NCBI GenBank assembly: GCA_963580455.1
Contig: OY756972.1
Location: forward strand, 16,321,001 to 16,385,000
Reading direction: 5' to 3'
DNA length: 64,000 nucleotides
From: Euonymus europaeus
Taxonomy: Eukaryota; Streptophyta; Magnoliopsida; Celastrales; Celastraceae
Shown here: piece by piece, positions 32,836-45,051 of the stretch
Position numbering within the stretch: position 1 is the stretch's first letter
How the letters are laid out: each line of letters starts with the position of its first letter
Translations under genes and position numbers: made by a program
Notes under the pieces: model-generated
What the model was told of the DNA's origin: nothing
The model's input: the letters and a program-made list of their open reading frames with translations, nothing else
Database searches by the model: none

Positions 32836-34299
32836 ATGGCATCAAAGATTCCCACTTGTGAGAAAGTTGACATATATGATGTAAGGGAGGAGTTGAGTAA
32901 AATGCAATCTGAACATGGAGATAACAAGAAGGAGGATGTCATATTGCCAAGTGCAATGAAAACAGAATTTCAAGGTTCCTCTTGGTCATGCTTAGTAAGT
33001 TTGTGGACACATGAAAGTCAGAAATTGGGCCCGGAATTTTCTCAAAAATATGATCTCCTTGGAAGTTTATTAAAGGTTGTTGCACCAGTGATATTACTTC
33101 AGCCAACAATTCCTCATTGAGACTAGCCATACATATGTTTTACATTTGAGCAGATAGATTTCTCACCTACAATTGAGGAATATGCTCAAATGCTGCAATT
33201 TCTGCCTCATAATTCAAAAATGTATTATTTTCATGAAAACATGTCTGCTAAAAAGATTGTTGCTAGAATTGTGGAATGTGAAATTGAAGATTTCAAGAAG
33301 ATGGGATCATACTAAGGGGGAAAATGGTGCTTCCCAATTGATGAATTAATAAAGCATGTTTAGAGAAAATCTCAGACAGTACAGTCAGCATTGGCTCTTG
33401 CGATATATGGAGCAGTCTTGTTTCCTTGCACTCAAGGATATGTGGAAGGAAGAGTAATCAAGCTCTTCAATCAAGTATAGCGGGGTACAAATCCAATTCC
33501 TACAATCATATGTGAGACAATTCGTTCCCTTAACTTTTGTCGCCACAACACAAAGGCGAGGTTTAATGGATGCTCACCACTACTTGGAATCTAGTTAATG
33601 AGTTACCTCTAATATTACATAAAGATTGACTTTCCCAAAATATATTTCAATGATCATACTCGACTAGAAAGAAGACCAATATTAGAATTCACAACAATTC
33701 AATAAAAGCGAGGGTATCCGAGTATTGAAGAATGGAAAGAGGTTTTATAGTCATTGGATGTTTATAACATCAAAGGAAGGGCACTTTGGTTCTTACCCAG
33801 TGTATTTCTATACAGATGTGGAGATTTTCCTTGGGTTCCTCTCTTAGGCTAGTAGGGAGCAGCCAACCATGTGCCAACTTTGGTTTTTTGTCCGATGGGA
33901 TCTAATCCTTGCATTCCAGCCACAAAAGGGTTACTTGACCTTGAATTTTTTTATGGACACAAAGAGGATTCTGAGTTAATTATACCGAGGGTACGAGAGG
34001 TACTTAGAGCTTGGAAGAGTCTCAAGATTACAAATCGGGGGAAACATACATCAGATGGAAATTTGATATACTTTAAATGGCATGACAAAAGAACCAAAAC
34101 CATTTCAGAAGCTTGCATTCAGGACAGAAATACCCATAAGGAGAAGATAGGGGCATTTTGTAATATGGTTGAGAAGAGTGATGTGAAACCTCAAAGCAGG
34201 GAGAAGAAGAATATTGGAACAACTTGTGAGGAGCCTTCAACATTGAGTGTTATAAGTACAGTACTATGTTTGATAGAACTTGCATTATTAGCCGAGTAA
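32836..34299 (+). pseudogene. Ogre ORF1 (plant-mobile/DUF7745-like), decayed
   Basis: Ogre elements carry an extra ORF of unknown function before gag. The frame opens at ATG 32836 and stops at 33118. The reading then continues with IEEYAQMLQFLP, a YGAVLFPCTQGYVEGRV segment, PTIICETIRSLNFCR and LLGI. These match the order of blocks I know from DUF7745-type ORF1 proteins. A last open frame, 33871-34299, has FFYGHKEDSELIIPRVREV..AWKSL. There are at least eight in-frame stops. The end of ORF1 and the start of the inserted Athila fragment cannot be separated exactly. Confidence 0.6.
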
Positions 34300-34856
34300 A
34301 ATGCCATAATTTGTGGATCAGAAATGATAAATAATTTCACATTCTAGCCTCAAAGTTGCCTTTGTGAATTTGTTTGCCTATTTTAGTTTTTCACTGGCAT
34401 ACCTTTCTTTTTGATAGCCAAAATCCCTACCTTGAGCTCATTTTTGAGCATCATGTGTCAAATGGCAAGATTGAGTAACTAATTGGATGCTAGAATGAAA
34501 ACATGGGAAGAGTTATGGTGGAATGGTAGAGTTGGAATGGAGTGAAAAGAGGTTAGATTGGGGGAGTTGATGTAGTTTGCAGGCAAAATGTGGGTAGTTT
34601 GTGGAGATAGAGTGACGTACTTGCAGTTACCCCAGTCACACGTTCATAGGATCTGAATTTTTTTAAAAAATAATTATAATAATAACTGTGAGCTTGTTGT
34701 GACTTGTTTGCGGCCAGAGAATTGGGGCTATAAATACTAGGTGGGGTCCATAAAAAATCTTAACCGTAGCCTTCTCAATTTGCTATGTTTCCTCTCAAGA
34801 AGACGGGCGGTACCCAAATTTTTTAGATGCACAGAACAAAATGCCTACCTTCGATC

Positions 34857-36012
34857 ATGGCAGAGAAGAAAGCGAGGAGGAAGGAGCGGGCTGAGAAGGG
34901 TGTAGGTGTGGAGATGGTGAATTCAAGTACTGTTCTAGAAGAGGATTTCGAGCGCTTTATCTCTCCTATCGTGACAGAGGAGTACGAGAACATCTAGAAG
35001 AAAATGGGTCTTCGTGTGGTGATGGATGATTTCAAACAAGTGAGTTGGTACGGAATTTTTGAAAGCATGGGTTGGTTGCCTATAGAGAAAGTTGTGGGGT
35101 CGGCTAAACCCAAATTGTACATGAGTTTTATGCTAATTTGTTAGTGAATGATAGCTATTGTGAGGCGTATGCGAGGGGCATAAATTTTTCTTTAACCCTA
35201 GAAAGGTTTATCTGACTCTGTCTCTGCCACCACCTGTGCGAAAGCCCGAATACAAATTTAAGCAATTTGGTATGGTGGAGTCTGAAATTGTGTGGCCTGA
35301 ATAGTCCGTAGTTGTGGCTAGTTTGACAGATGGTAGTATAACAGATTTTACCAAAACTGTGGTTGCCTATTTTGAGTTGATGCAGCCATATAGACTACTG
35401 TCACAGATTGTTACTAGGAATGTGATCCCTGTTACACATTTATCTACTGTTAATTCGAAGACCTGTTATTTGATGTATGCCATTGTTTGTCGCTTGAATT
35501 TTTTCATGGGAGGAACAATTTATGACCATATTTTGAAGGTGAAAGAGGGAAAGCTGAGTGGGCAGGTTTTGCCTTTTGGAGTTTTGATTACTAAAATCTG
35601 TGTGGCTGAGGAAGTTGAGGCTGAGACAGGAGATGTTATGCAGAAGAGAGTGGCTCCATTAACTAAGGCTTGGTTAGACAGAAGTGAAACTGAGTTAGCT
35701 AGGCAACAGAACAAGGGTGCAAGTACTGAGCTGGAGGAGGTTGAGTAGGAAGAGTATGCTAGAGACTATGAAGCTTTAGAAGAAAGAATTTGTGATTTTG
35801 GTTATGTGATGGAGCAGATGAGAACTGTGCAGGAACAGGTGGCATCTCGAATGAAGGGCTTGGAAACATTGCAGGGGAGGATTTTGGGCTAATTGGAGAA
35901 GATGGAGACAACCATAGAAGCTGTGCAATAGAGTATAGCAGCCTTTATGGAACTTGTCCAGGAGACATCAATGACAATGGTGTCACCCAGAAGGAGCACA
36001 AGGCAGAAGTGA
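34857..36012 (+). pseudogene. Env-like / putative plant transposon protein of Athila type
   Basis: The frame opens at ATG 34857 with a lysine/arginine-rich start. It contains ERFISPIVTEEYENI, EFYANLLVNDSYCEAYARG (in a shifted frame) and, in the open frame 35314-35748, SKTCYLMYAIVCRL, TIYDHILKVKE and LPFGVLITKICV. This order fits the PF20167-type domain found in plant retroelements and resembles the env-like ORF that precedes the 3' LTR in Athila/Calypso elements. The C-terminus (35760-36012) is glutamate-rich and likely coiled coil, ending at TGA 36010. At least four stops and one frameshift are present. I saw no signal peptide or membrane span, so an envelope role is not shown. Confidence 0.6.
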
Positions 36013-36625
36013 TTTTTATGTTAGTTGGATTATGGTGGAAATGGTGCATAGTAGTATTAGTTTGAGTCTATGGCTTTTTGTGGGATAATCTGGTAGTTAA
36101 TTAGGTGGCAGACTGTTGGTTACTGTTCTTGTTATTTTGGGACATGATGTTCTTAACCTTTCTTCGCCTGGATGTTTAAACTTGTGAACTTCCCCTACTT
36201 ATGCATGCTCATGTTTATGTTCTGTTCATCACCTTGTGTTTATTGTATCTACTTGTGTGATGATTTTTGATCTGTGGTGCAATTCTTTGGTATAAGGAGG
36301 TGTGGATGGACATGCAAGCTTATGGCAACTAGTTTGTACTTCTATGAGTGAAAACACATACCTTCAAACACTTGAGTGAAACACATGTTAATTTAGGAGT
36401 GAATCTTGGTGAGGATGTGTAGAGGTGACATGTGATTATGGTAATTGTGAATCCCTGAACCTCATATTAAGTCCGCTTGAAGATGCCTAAAGTGCATTAT
36501 GTTGATGAGAAAACATTAGTTTTGTTAAAAAAATTCTGTGTTTTGCCAAATCAAATTAACATCTTGCATTCATTACATTTTACATGCTTGCTTGGGGACA
36601 AGCAATAGTGTAGTTTGGGGGATTT

Positions 36626-37790
36626 TAATAGGTGCTAAATAACATCTATAATTATGATCTTTAAGAGTGTGTTTTGATATGTTTTGAGTTCAAAACACTA
36701 CCCAAATAGTGTTTAAATTGGACAGGTGAAAGATGAATGTAAGACAAGGAATAAAGAGTTTCTGGGCTGAAACTGCAACCTAAGTGCGACCTATTTGCTG
36801 GCACGAATTCACACGAGCCAGTTACGTAAGTTAGGAAGCTAACATGGCACTTAGGGTTTCTAATAGTGGGAAAATCGACCCAGAAGACCACTTTTTGACG
36901 GCAGAGAATTCCAGAACTAGAGAGGAGACGCAGAGAAGAGGAATTTGAGCAAAATCAAACATCATTATTCTTCTCCAATTGAATTTCTGAGTTATTTACC
37001 AAATTGAATCATGAACATGTGTAATTAAATTTGTATTTAGTTTGGTTTGGTTAGTTTCTTCTATTACAACTTGTTGCACAAATTGATTGACAATTACACC
37101 AGGTTTAATTCATTGATTCTCTGAATTTATTGTTGATTTCTTATTATTATGCTTGCCTGATCAACTTCATAATGACAAGAATTGTTAGTTAAGCATATTC
37201 AACTGACCCATATCTGGTGTTTGACAAAGTAACGGAAATCTGCATAGGATCCAGATTAGGAGATTATGGACACAATTAATTAGGTGGTAAACCAACGTTT
37301 AAGGTTGTGCAGTTGTTGACTTTCTCATTATATGCTTGTCTTAGGGAAATCTTAGGGTACACCAACTAAGACACCTACGACAAGAAAAGATTTTGGGCTA
37401 GACTAAAGCCAGAATCGTTGCCTAGGAAAGTCATAATTAGGAGAGCTGGACTAAGGTCTTTTGATTGACACTGGTAAACCTTTAAACTGTCTGATTGCAT
37501 ATTGAGTTGTGTGATTAAGTGACGATAGAAGAACAACACCAATCTAGGCTAGATCCCTTTAATTTAATTTATTAAGAGTTTAGCTGAGTTCTTTAGTATT
37601 TAACAATCTAAATTTTCTACAACTAGTTTGTGTTATTGCTATTTTGTTTGCATAGTAAGTGCTTCAGTCTCTGTGGATTCGACCCCACTCACTTTTATAC
37701 TGTCTCATGACGCGTATACTTGCGATTGGGTAAGACCTGTTTGTATGAGATATTGCAGGTTTGACTTGTGATATTTTATATCTATCATCA
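36626..37790 (+). repeat. Athila-type 3' LTR
   Basis: A GTAGTTTGGGGGAT purine tract precedes a start reading TTAATAGGTGCTAAATAAC, near the TGATAGGTGC typical of Athila LTRs. The 3' part contains GTGGATTCGACCCC and GACGCGTATACTTGCG and ends TATATCTATCA, a combination known from Athila-like LTRs. It acts as a terminator/poly(A) region for the fragment. Confidence 0.65.
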
Positions 37791-38149
37791 AGTGACCAAG
37801 CTGTCTGCATGGGCTATTTCTATTGATGAGAATGCTGCGAAATTAAGTCAAAATGAAGTACTCCAGGGGCCAAAATTTGGGAAAGTCCTACAATTCTTGG
37901 ATAGTGTTCGTAAAGACTTGGAGATAATTGGAGGACTCCAGCATGGGGTATTTCCAAATTGAGGATTAGTTTCATGTATTCAAAAAATAATTTTATGTGA
38001 TATTATAACTTGTTTTATGGAATGTTTTTTTTTATTATCTTTTCAAATTGCAATGACTACATAGGACTTATAAAATACAAATATACATGAGAAAATAATG
38101 ACAAACAATTGAATTAATCATGCCACATTTTTATACAGGGGCATTATAG

Positions 38150-39245
38150 CTCAAAAAGATCATAATCGTCATTTTTATCGCGCCAAGTTACAAGCGCGAA
38201 TTGCTAAAGCCAGGGAGAATGAATAGCATAAGGAGTTCATAGAGAAGCAGAGTCAGGATATTTCAACTTTAAAAGAAGAAATGATTTTTTTGGTCAATCA
38301 GATGTCCCAACTTATGAAGGGAAAAGCGCTAGTAGAAGGATCATCTTTGAAAGAAGATCCAATATACCCTTCTTATGATCATGCACTAGTAACTTTGTCT
38401 GGGAATGTGTCAAAAAAAAGTGTTGAATTGGCTTAGGGTAGTGGTCATTTATTGTTGGATTCCCCACAAAAGATGAGTTACGTACCCCCAGTTAATGCAG
38501 AGGAGGAAGAGAAGGGTGTCACCATTGAACAATTCAAGAGGATGGAAAAATGGATGCATGTAGAAGGATTTGGGCTCGCATGTGCTCTAAGTCCTCAGAA
38601 GTTATGTCTGGTGAAGAATCTGGTTATTCCTCCTAATTTTAAACTTCTTGCTTCACCCTTTTCGATGGTACTAGGGTTCCTCTTGACCACTTGACTATGT
38701 ACTGTCAAAGGATGTAGCCGTATGTTCATGATGAGAATATGTTAGGGGTCTAATAGGGGTTGCAACTCGTTGGTTCACAAGCTTAGATCCATCCTCTGTG
38801 ATGGCTTGGGAAGATCTAGCTAACTAATTTCCCAAGAAAGTACGAATACATTGTGCAAAAGGTCCCCACCATTTATGATCTTCAGAGCACAACCATGAAG
38901 GAAGGAGAAAGTTTTAGAGATTGGGCCCATCGGTAGCGAGACCTAGCTTCTCAAATGCATCCTCCACTTATAGAAGAAGATTTAGTTAACGCATTCATTG
39001 ATGCACTTCGAGAACCATACACATCCATGATTGCTGGAGGGGGCCATGCAGGCTTGGGAGAAATAATTCAGGCTGGATAACGCATTGAACGTTGTATCCA
39101 AAGAGGAACAATCAGCATGGAAGTCACAATGCTTGAGAAGCCAGAACCTCAGATAGGGGGAAAAGTGAATAGGAAGGAAAATGAGGTACATACGATAAAT
39201 AAAGACTTTAATCCTACTTATAGCCTTTCTATGAGTATGGCATAA
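38150..39245 (+). pseudogene. gag: Ogre gag, decayed
   Basis: An N-terminal coiled-coil-like part has RAKLQARIAKARENE and KQSQDISTLKEEM, followed by the capsid core: EQFKRMEKWM, PPNFKLLASPF, and in a shifted frame TIYDLQSTTMKEGESFRDWAH and DLVNAFIDALREPY. The homologous gag at 58030-58915 shows the same blocks, so the two elements are relatives. Several stops and frameshifts (near 38450, 38690, 38750 and 39080) break it. Confidence 0.75.
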
Positions 39246-39378
39246 TCCCGATGTGACATGCGTTTATCACGGAGGTTCACCCAGACATTCAATTGAAAGT
39301 TGTGTGCCTTATAAAAGGATTTTGCAGAATATGATCAATTCTTGATGGTTAAATTTTGATGATATCAAAAAGCCTGAT

Positions 39379-40230
39379 GTGACCAATAATCCCTTGCCTG
39401 ATCATGAGAATGGGAGAATTAATGTCATCGAGGAGTCAGAGTCAGTTGAGTTTCGAAGGGAAGTTGCCGAGGTAATCATGACTTTGGGTATGGTGTTGAA
39501 TATTCCACAAAAGGAGGGATTTATTGAAAAGGAGGATTTGAACTCCACACTGAGATATGATGGTTATGACGGATCCAAGACTTACGAATTCCATAAAGGT
39601 GTGCAAGGGCATTCTCTAGAATTTTGTTTTTGATTTTGAGAAAGAGTGCAACATTTGATTGATGCTAAAAAGATAGTGTTTGAAGTGAAATCTAGTCATT
39701 CCAGAATGATTAACGTCATTGGGGAGGAATTCTATAAAGTACCAAGGCTTGGTGGGCGTGGAAAATCGATTATGTTACAATTTTTCCTGGAAGATGCATC
39801 AATTACTCCTTCAAAGCCTACTTATGCAAGTGATAAAGAAGTCCCGTGGTCATATGAAAATGAACAATCTGAAGGTGTTGTGGATAATATTTAGAGGATT
39901 AGTGGAATGACCCGAAGTGGGTGTGTTTATTCTCAAGGAGAATCAAGCATAAATCTAGGGTTGAAAGCAGAAGCTAAAAAAAGAAAGGAAAGGAAGTAGT
40001 AGGTGCAAATGAAATTAGGGAGGCAGCAAATGAAGATTTGATTGTGGGTGAGGAAGTGAAAAAGGCAACAACCGAAGGCGATATTTAGGAGTTTTTGAAA
40101 ATTGTTTGTCAGAGCGAGTACATGATCGTAGATCAATTAAAGAAGACTCTTGCTAAGATTTCCATTTTGGAATTGATTATGAGCTCGAAACCACATCGAA
40201 AGGTGCTGTTAAGAATGTTGAATTAGGCTT
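39379..40230 (+). pseudogene. Gag-protease linker with zinc-knuckle-like motif
   Basis: An open frame at 39379-39633 starts NNPLPDHENGRINV, a conserved Ogre/Tat linker, and ends YEFHKGVQGHSLEFC, a degenerate CCHC-type knuckle with its first Cys replaced by Tyr. The next frame (39646-39894) has QHLIDAKKIVFEV and FYKVPRLGGRGK. Stops separate them. Confidence 0.65.
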
Positions 40231-40232
40231 AT

Positions 40233-40829
40233 GTGACAGAGAAGATCCCGACGGAATCTTTTGATAGGATTGTTGGAAACGTGCTTGCTACTCACTTGTT
40301 GTCATTTACAGAAGAGGAGATTCCATATGAGGGGATGGGTCATAACAAGGCAATACACATTTCAGCTATGTGTAAGAGATTCGAGGTAGCAAGTATCTTG
40401 ATTGATAATGGGTCCTCATTGAACTTTTTGCCAAAGGAAACTTTTGATCGGCTTCCTATTGATAGATCCTATATGAAACGAGTGCCCGTAGTGGCTAAAA
40501 CATTTGATGTAACTAAGAAGGAGATAATGGGGGAGATTGAAGTTCCGTTGGAGATTGCAAATGTAACATTCAACATTCCTTTCATGGTGATGGACATCTC
40601 ACTCGCTTACAGTTGTTTATTGGAAAGACCATGGATCCATACCGCTAGCGCGGTCCTGTCATCTTTGCACCAAAGCCTCAAGTTTGCTTATGGAGGAAGG
40701 GTATCATTGTTAAAGGGCAAACTTAATGGATGGTGGCTAGCCATTCTAATTCACTCCACATTGATGCTCCTTTTTGAGGGATTGAAAGCTCATTTCAATC
40801 CTTTGAGATTGCCACTACTAGTTTTGTGA
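40233..40829 (+). pseudogene. Ogre aspartic protease
   Basis: A 198-codon open frame. ASILIDNGSSLNFLPKETF holds the catalytic Asp in an Asp-Asn-Gly setting. PFMVMDISLAYSCLLERPWIH matches the conserved second half of Tat-type proteases. Shortly downstream (about 40870-40990) MLKMGF..GGVLGK..GLGYK resembles the G-patch-like motif seen after protease in some elements, interrupted by a TAA. The protease domain itself appears complete. Neighbouring breaks prevent expression as part of a polyprotein. Confidence 0.78.
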
Positions 40830-41329
40830 AAAAAGAACGGTCTTTAGTGCAGCCTCAATTATCCACAGTGGCCAAATTCATTGCTAAAGTGATGTTAAAA
40901 ATGGGATTTTAACCAGGTGGAGTTCTAGGTAAGAAGGAGCATGAGATAAGAAAGTCAGTAGTGATACTAAAACATGCTAAGTGTTGGGGGCTTGGGTATA
41001 AGCATGTGTTGAAAAACAAGCAAAGCGAATTGCTCGTCTTGAGGGACGAGAGCTAAACGTTCAAAGGAAGACAATCCCTTGGCTCTATGAAAGCTTTATA
41101 TTTGGGGATTTTCTATAGAAGGTGAACCCACCCCACACTGGGGCAATTTTTGGAAAATTGCCTTTGAATTTGTTTGTCGATCAAGTAGAAGTGGACCAAG
41201 ATGGAGTTACTTTTGGGAAGCTGTGTGAGCAATTCAAGGAATTCCATGTTGTTGTCGTGGAAGCAAATCAAACTCGACTGCAAATCTCCATTTCGTCATC
41301 TCTCGTTCACCAGGTTTCGAGCTCAGTAA

Positions 41330-41615
41330 CTGGACTAGTATGGAATTGCCAGTATCTATCAGTAGCCTTCAAGAGTAATCTTTATATGCACTACCATCGG
41401 TGGCCTAGCTCACAGTTATTGAGCATGTCTTTACTTTTTCTTTGATGAATTTTTAGTACAGCTCTTGCATGTTGCATCATCTCTTTGTTCCCATATTTTC
41501 CCTCTATGTTCACCATGAATAAAAGTACTCGTTCAAAATTCTCATAGTCGATCTTTTCCATTCTTCTATCATTTCCAATTTCGAATCTCACACATTCCAT
41601 CATTTCATTTAACAG
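41330..41615 (+). other. Probable Ogre intron
   Basis: Ogre elements have an intron between protease and RT. Here the reading frame after EFHVVVVEANQTRL is lost, a pyrimidine-rich stretch TTTCATTTAACAG ends with an AG at 41614-41615, and an acidic exon (IEIDDNEEDEPDFG) starts at 41616. The donor site is not certain; candidates lie between 41310 and 41380. The minus-strand frame at 41391-41672 is a shadow of this region. Confidence 0.6.
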
Positions 41616-42721
41616 GATTGAAATTGATGATAATGAGGAAGATGAACCCGATTTTGGTGCACCTATTAACAATGTAGAATCTGATTATGATATTGAGAAT
41701 GAATTTGAAATATCACCTGAAATCTTGAGACAAGTTAGTCAAGAGGAAAAGATAATTCAACCACATGGAGAAACAACTGATGTTCTTAATTTGGGGACCG
41801 ATATGATCAGAAAAAAGAGGTTAGAATAGGTGCGGCCTTTGAAGAGGAAGACCAGGAAAGATTGATAAAGTTATTACATGAATATCAGGATATTTTTGCG
41901 TGGTCTTGTCAGGATATGCCAAAGCTCAATACGGACATAGTGGTCCACAGATTACCATCGAAACCTGATTATCCTCCAATAGAACAAAAGTTAAGGAGGT
42001 TGAAACCTGACATGCTTCTAAAAATTAGAGATAAGGTGAAGAAGCAATTTGATGCAGGATTCTTTGCTGTAGCAAAATATCCTGAATGGGTGGAAAATAT
42101 TGTACCAGTAAAAAAAGGATGGAAAAGTTTGAATTTGTGTGGATTATAGGGATCTTAATCGAGCAAGTCCAAAAGATGACTTTCCTTTGCCTCAGATTGA
42201 CATACTGGTGGACCATAAGGCTAAACATTTTTCATTCTCCTTCATGTATAGATTTTCAGGTTAAATATCAGATCAAAATGGCCCTAGAGGATCGAGAGAA
42301 AAATAATTTCATCACTTTGTGGGGCACCTTTTGCTACAAAGTCATGCCGTTTGGTCTAAAATATGCGGGAGCCACTTATCAGCGTGCCATGGTCAATCTA
42401 TTCCATGACATGACGCATAAGAAGATTGAAATATACATAGATGATATGATCGCCAGGTCTGAGAAAGATGAAGATCACGTGCTTAACCTAGAAAAGTTGT
42501 TCAAAAGGTTAAGAAAACACCAGTTGAAATTGAATCCTTCAAAGTGCACATTTGGGGAAACATTAGAAAAATTATCGGGTTTCATTGTTAGTAGAAAAGG
42601 CATTCAAGTGGATCTTGACAAGGTCAAGGCAATTTTAGAAATGCCGCTTCCTCGCACTGAGAAAGAGGTCAGAGGTTTCTTGGGGAGACTCAATTATATT
42701 GCATATTCATCTCACAGTTGA
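41616..42721 (+). pseudogene. pol: Ogre reverse transcriptase
   Basis: After the acidic linker (SPEILRQVSQEEKIIQPH), the frame shifts near 41810. RT then reads LLHEYQDIFAWSCQDMP, VVHRLPSKPDYPP, and ends its first open part near 42149, where a second frameshift lies in the IVPVKK..CVDYRDLN region. It resumes with CYKVMPFGLKYAGATYQRAM, the catalytic EIYIDDM (about 42428-42448), HQLKLNPSKCTFGE and VRGFLGRLNYIA. The YIDD active site is intact. Two frameshifts and a stop at 42719 break the frame. Confidence 0.88.
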
Positions 42722-42747
42722 CAACTACATGTGAGCCAATCTTTTAG

Positions 42748-43260
42748 TTGATCTCGAAGAATAACCCATTTGAATGGAATGAAGAATGCGAAGTTGCCTT
42801 TGAGAAGATCAAACAATATTTACATAACTCACCGGTCTTGATGTCTACAGTCACGGGGAGACCACTAATTATTTATTTAATTGCGTCAGATAATTTAATG
42901 GGGTGTATGCTCAAGCAACATGATTCATTCGGGAAGACAGAGCATGCAATCTATTATTTGAGACAGAAGTTAACTAGTTGTAATGCTAACTACTCTATGT
43001 TGGAGAAGACTTGTTGTTCATTGGCGTGGGCAGCACATAGACTCAGACAATATATGTTGTATCGGACTACTTGGTTGATCTCTAGAATGGACACGATCAA
43101 GTATATTTTTGAGAAGCCATCTTTTTCAGGTAGGATTGCAAAATGGCAGATGTTATTGTCAGAGTATGATATTTTGTATATTACTCAAAAGGCTATCAAA
43201 GGAAGTACGTTAGCAGATTACTTGGCAGAACAAGCAGTTGATGATTTTCAGCCAATGAAT
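42748..43260 (+). pseudogene. Ogre RNase H (first)
   Basis: An open frame beginning at 42748 opens with NPFEWNEECEVAFEKIKQYL and continues through IIYLIASDNLMGCML, NYSMLEKTCCSLAWAAHRL and WLISRMDTIKYIFEKP to KGSTLADYLAEQ. These are the ordinary RT-linked RNase H and its connection, in the form typical of Tat elements. The Asp, Glu and final Asp positions look conserved. It is continuous with the next domain. Confidence 0.85.
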
Positions 43261-43299
43261 ATGGGATTCTCGGATGGAGAAGTTTTGACTTTGGAAATA

Positions 43300-43884
43300 G
43301 AGAATCGAAAGAATTTAGATCAATGGGTCATGTTATTCCATGGTGGTTCTAATATTACCGGTAGCGGAATTGGGGCCGTACTTATTTCTCCAGAAGGCAA
43401 AGTTACCCCATTTACTGCTAAGCTATATTTCGAATGTACCAACAATGTATCTGAATATGAGCCATGTACCATGGGAATTCAAGTTGTTATTGATTTTGGT
43501 ATTAAAAAACTTCAAGTTTATGGGGACTCTCAACTAGTGATCAGACAGTTATGTGATGAATAGGAGATCCAAGACGTCAAATTGGTGCCATACTATGAGC
43601 ATATTAAAGACTTGATCAAGTTTTTTGATTGTGTAGAATTTGATCATATTCCAAGGGAAGAAAACCAAACGGCAGATGCTTTGGCTATTCTGGCAGCCAT
43701 GTTTGATTTAGATCCTCAAGGAGAGGTTGAAGTTATCAAGATTGAGAAGCGTGATGTTCAGGCACATTGTCTGAATATAGTAGAAGAGTCTGATGGTAAA
43801 CTATGGTATTATGATGTGAAACAATACTTGGAGAAGGGGGAATACCCAATAGAAACCTCAGAAAATGATAAGCGTACCATATGA
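43300..43884 (+). pseudogene. Ogre archaeal-type second RNase H
   Basis: The domain starts WVMLFHGGSNITGSGIGAVL, where relatives have LYFDGS, so the first catalytic Asp is replaced by His. The other acidic positions remain: CTNNVSEYEPC, VYGDSQLVIRQL and, after a single TAG at 43561-43563, ENQTADALAILA. Two RNase H domains in tandem identify the Tat clade. The missing Asp would abolish or weaken activity. The text continues to TI at 43881, into the integrase linker. Confidence 0.83.
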
Positions 43885-45051
43885 AGGTTGGCGAGTTCCT
43901 TTTTCTTTGATTGAAGTGTGTTTTATAAAAGAAGTCCAGGATTTATGTTTCTTCAATGTGTGGATGCGGATGAAGCTAAGTAGATTATGGAAGAGATTTA
44001 TGAAAGAATATGTGGCACTCACTCAAGTGGGCATTAGACGGCGAGAAAAATACTACGGGCAAGCTATTATTGGCTTACCATGGAGAGGGATTGTATCAGT
44101 TATGCAGTCAAATGCCATAAATGTCAGGTTTATGCTGATAGGAATCATGTTCCAGTAAACCCTTTATGTATATTAGCTGCTTCATGACCATTTTCAATGT
44201 GGGGTTTGGATATTATTGGTCCTATCGAGCCCAAGGCTTCTAATGGACATTGTTTTATTCTGGTGGCGATCGATTACTTTACAAAGTGGGTGGAAGAAAA
44301 TTCTGATGCCAATGTGACAAGTAATGTCATTGTACGATTTTTGAGAAAGGATATTGTATGTCGCTATGGGGTTCCTGAAAGGATCATTATTGATAATGGC
44401 ACAAATTTTAATAGTAAGATGGTGAAAGATTTCTATGAGCAGTTCAAGATTAAATGTCATAATTCTTATCCTTACCGTTCTAAGATGAATGGAGTTGTTG
44501 AGGCAACTAATAAAAATATCAAAAAGATCATGCAAAAGATGACAGCGAATTATAAAGATTGGCACGAAAAGCTTTCTTTTGCTTTATATGGGTATCGAAC
44601 GTCAATACGTACTTCCACGAGCGAAATTCCTTTTGCTCTAGTATATGGGACAGAGGCGGTTCTTCCTATTAAAGTGGAAATTTCTTCATTAAGAGTGGTA
44701 GTCGAGGCCAATTTGGAGGAGACAGAATGGGTCCATACTCGGTATGAACATTTGAATTTCATCAAGGAGAGAAGATTGGGAGCCCTTTGCAGAGGACTAC
44801 TTTATCAAAGACGGATGGTAAGTGCAAATCAAAAGAAAATGTATCCTCGATGTTTTAGAGAGGGAGATTTAGTATTGAAGATGATTCAACCGCCTCAAAA
44901 GGATCATCGAGGAAAATAGACTCCCACTTATGAGGGACCATATGTTATGAAGAAAACATTTTCTGGGGGAGTAGTAATTTTGACAAAGATGGAGGATGAT
45001 GATGTGCCCTACTCGGTGAATGTCGATGTTCTCAAGTGGTATTACGCATAA
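43885..45051 (+). pseudogene. int: Ogre integrase
   Basis: The N-terminal zinc-binding part is broken by frameshifts; CHKCQVYADRNH is visible near 44115. The catalytic core is in one frame from 44197: MWGLDIIGPIEPKA, RIIIDNGTNFN and the NGVVEATNKNIKK glutamate position, so the DDE residues are present. The chromatin-proximal C-terminus has YGTEAVLPIKVEI and CFREGDLVLK. A single TAG at 44917-44919 interrupts the frame, which then continues to the TAA at 45049-45051. Confidence 0.87.

Larger units (their letters stand above)
34300..37790 (+). mobile_element. Athila-type fragment (env-like ORF and 3' LTR) inside Ogre ORF1
   Basis: A 3' LTR-like block at about 36626-37790 is preceded by a purine tract and by an env-like ORF in the position typical of Athila elements. 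Gag, pol and the 5' LTR are missing, so this is a 5'-truncated copy. After 37790 sequence resembling neither Athila nor a known Ogre domain leads into Ogre gag. The left limit (34170-34400) is uncertain. Confidence 0.6.

Noticed and set aside
34857..36012. Host gene interpretation of the PF20167-like ORF
   Set aside because: It has several stops, sits between retroelement parts and precedes a purine tract and an LTR.
41391..41672. 93-codon minus-strand frame
   Set aside because: Covers the presumed Ogre intron in reverse and has no domain.
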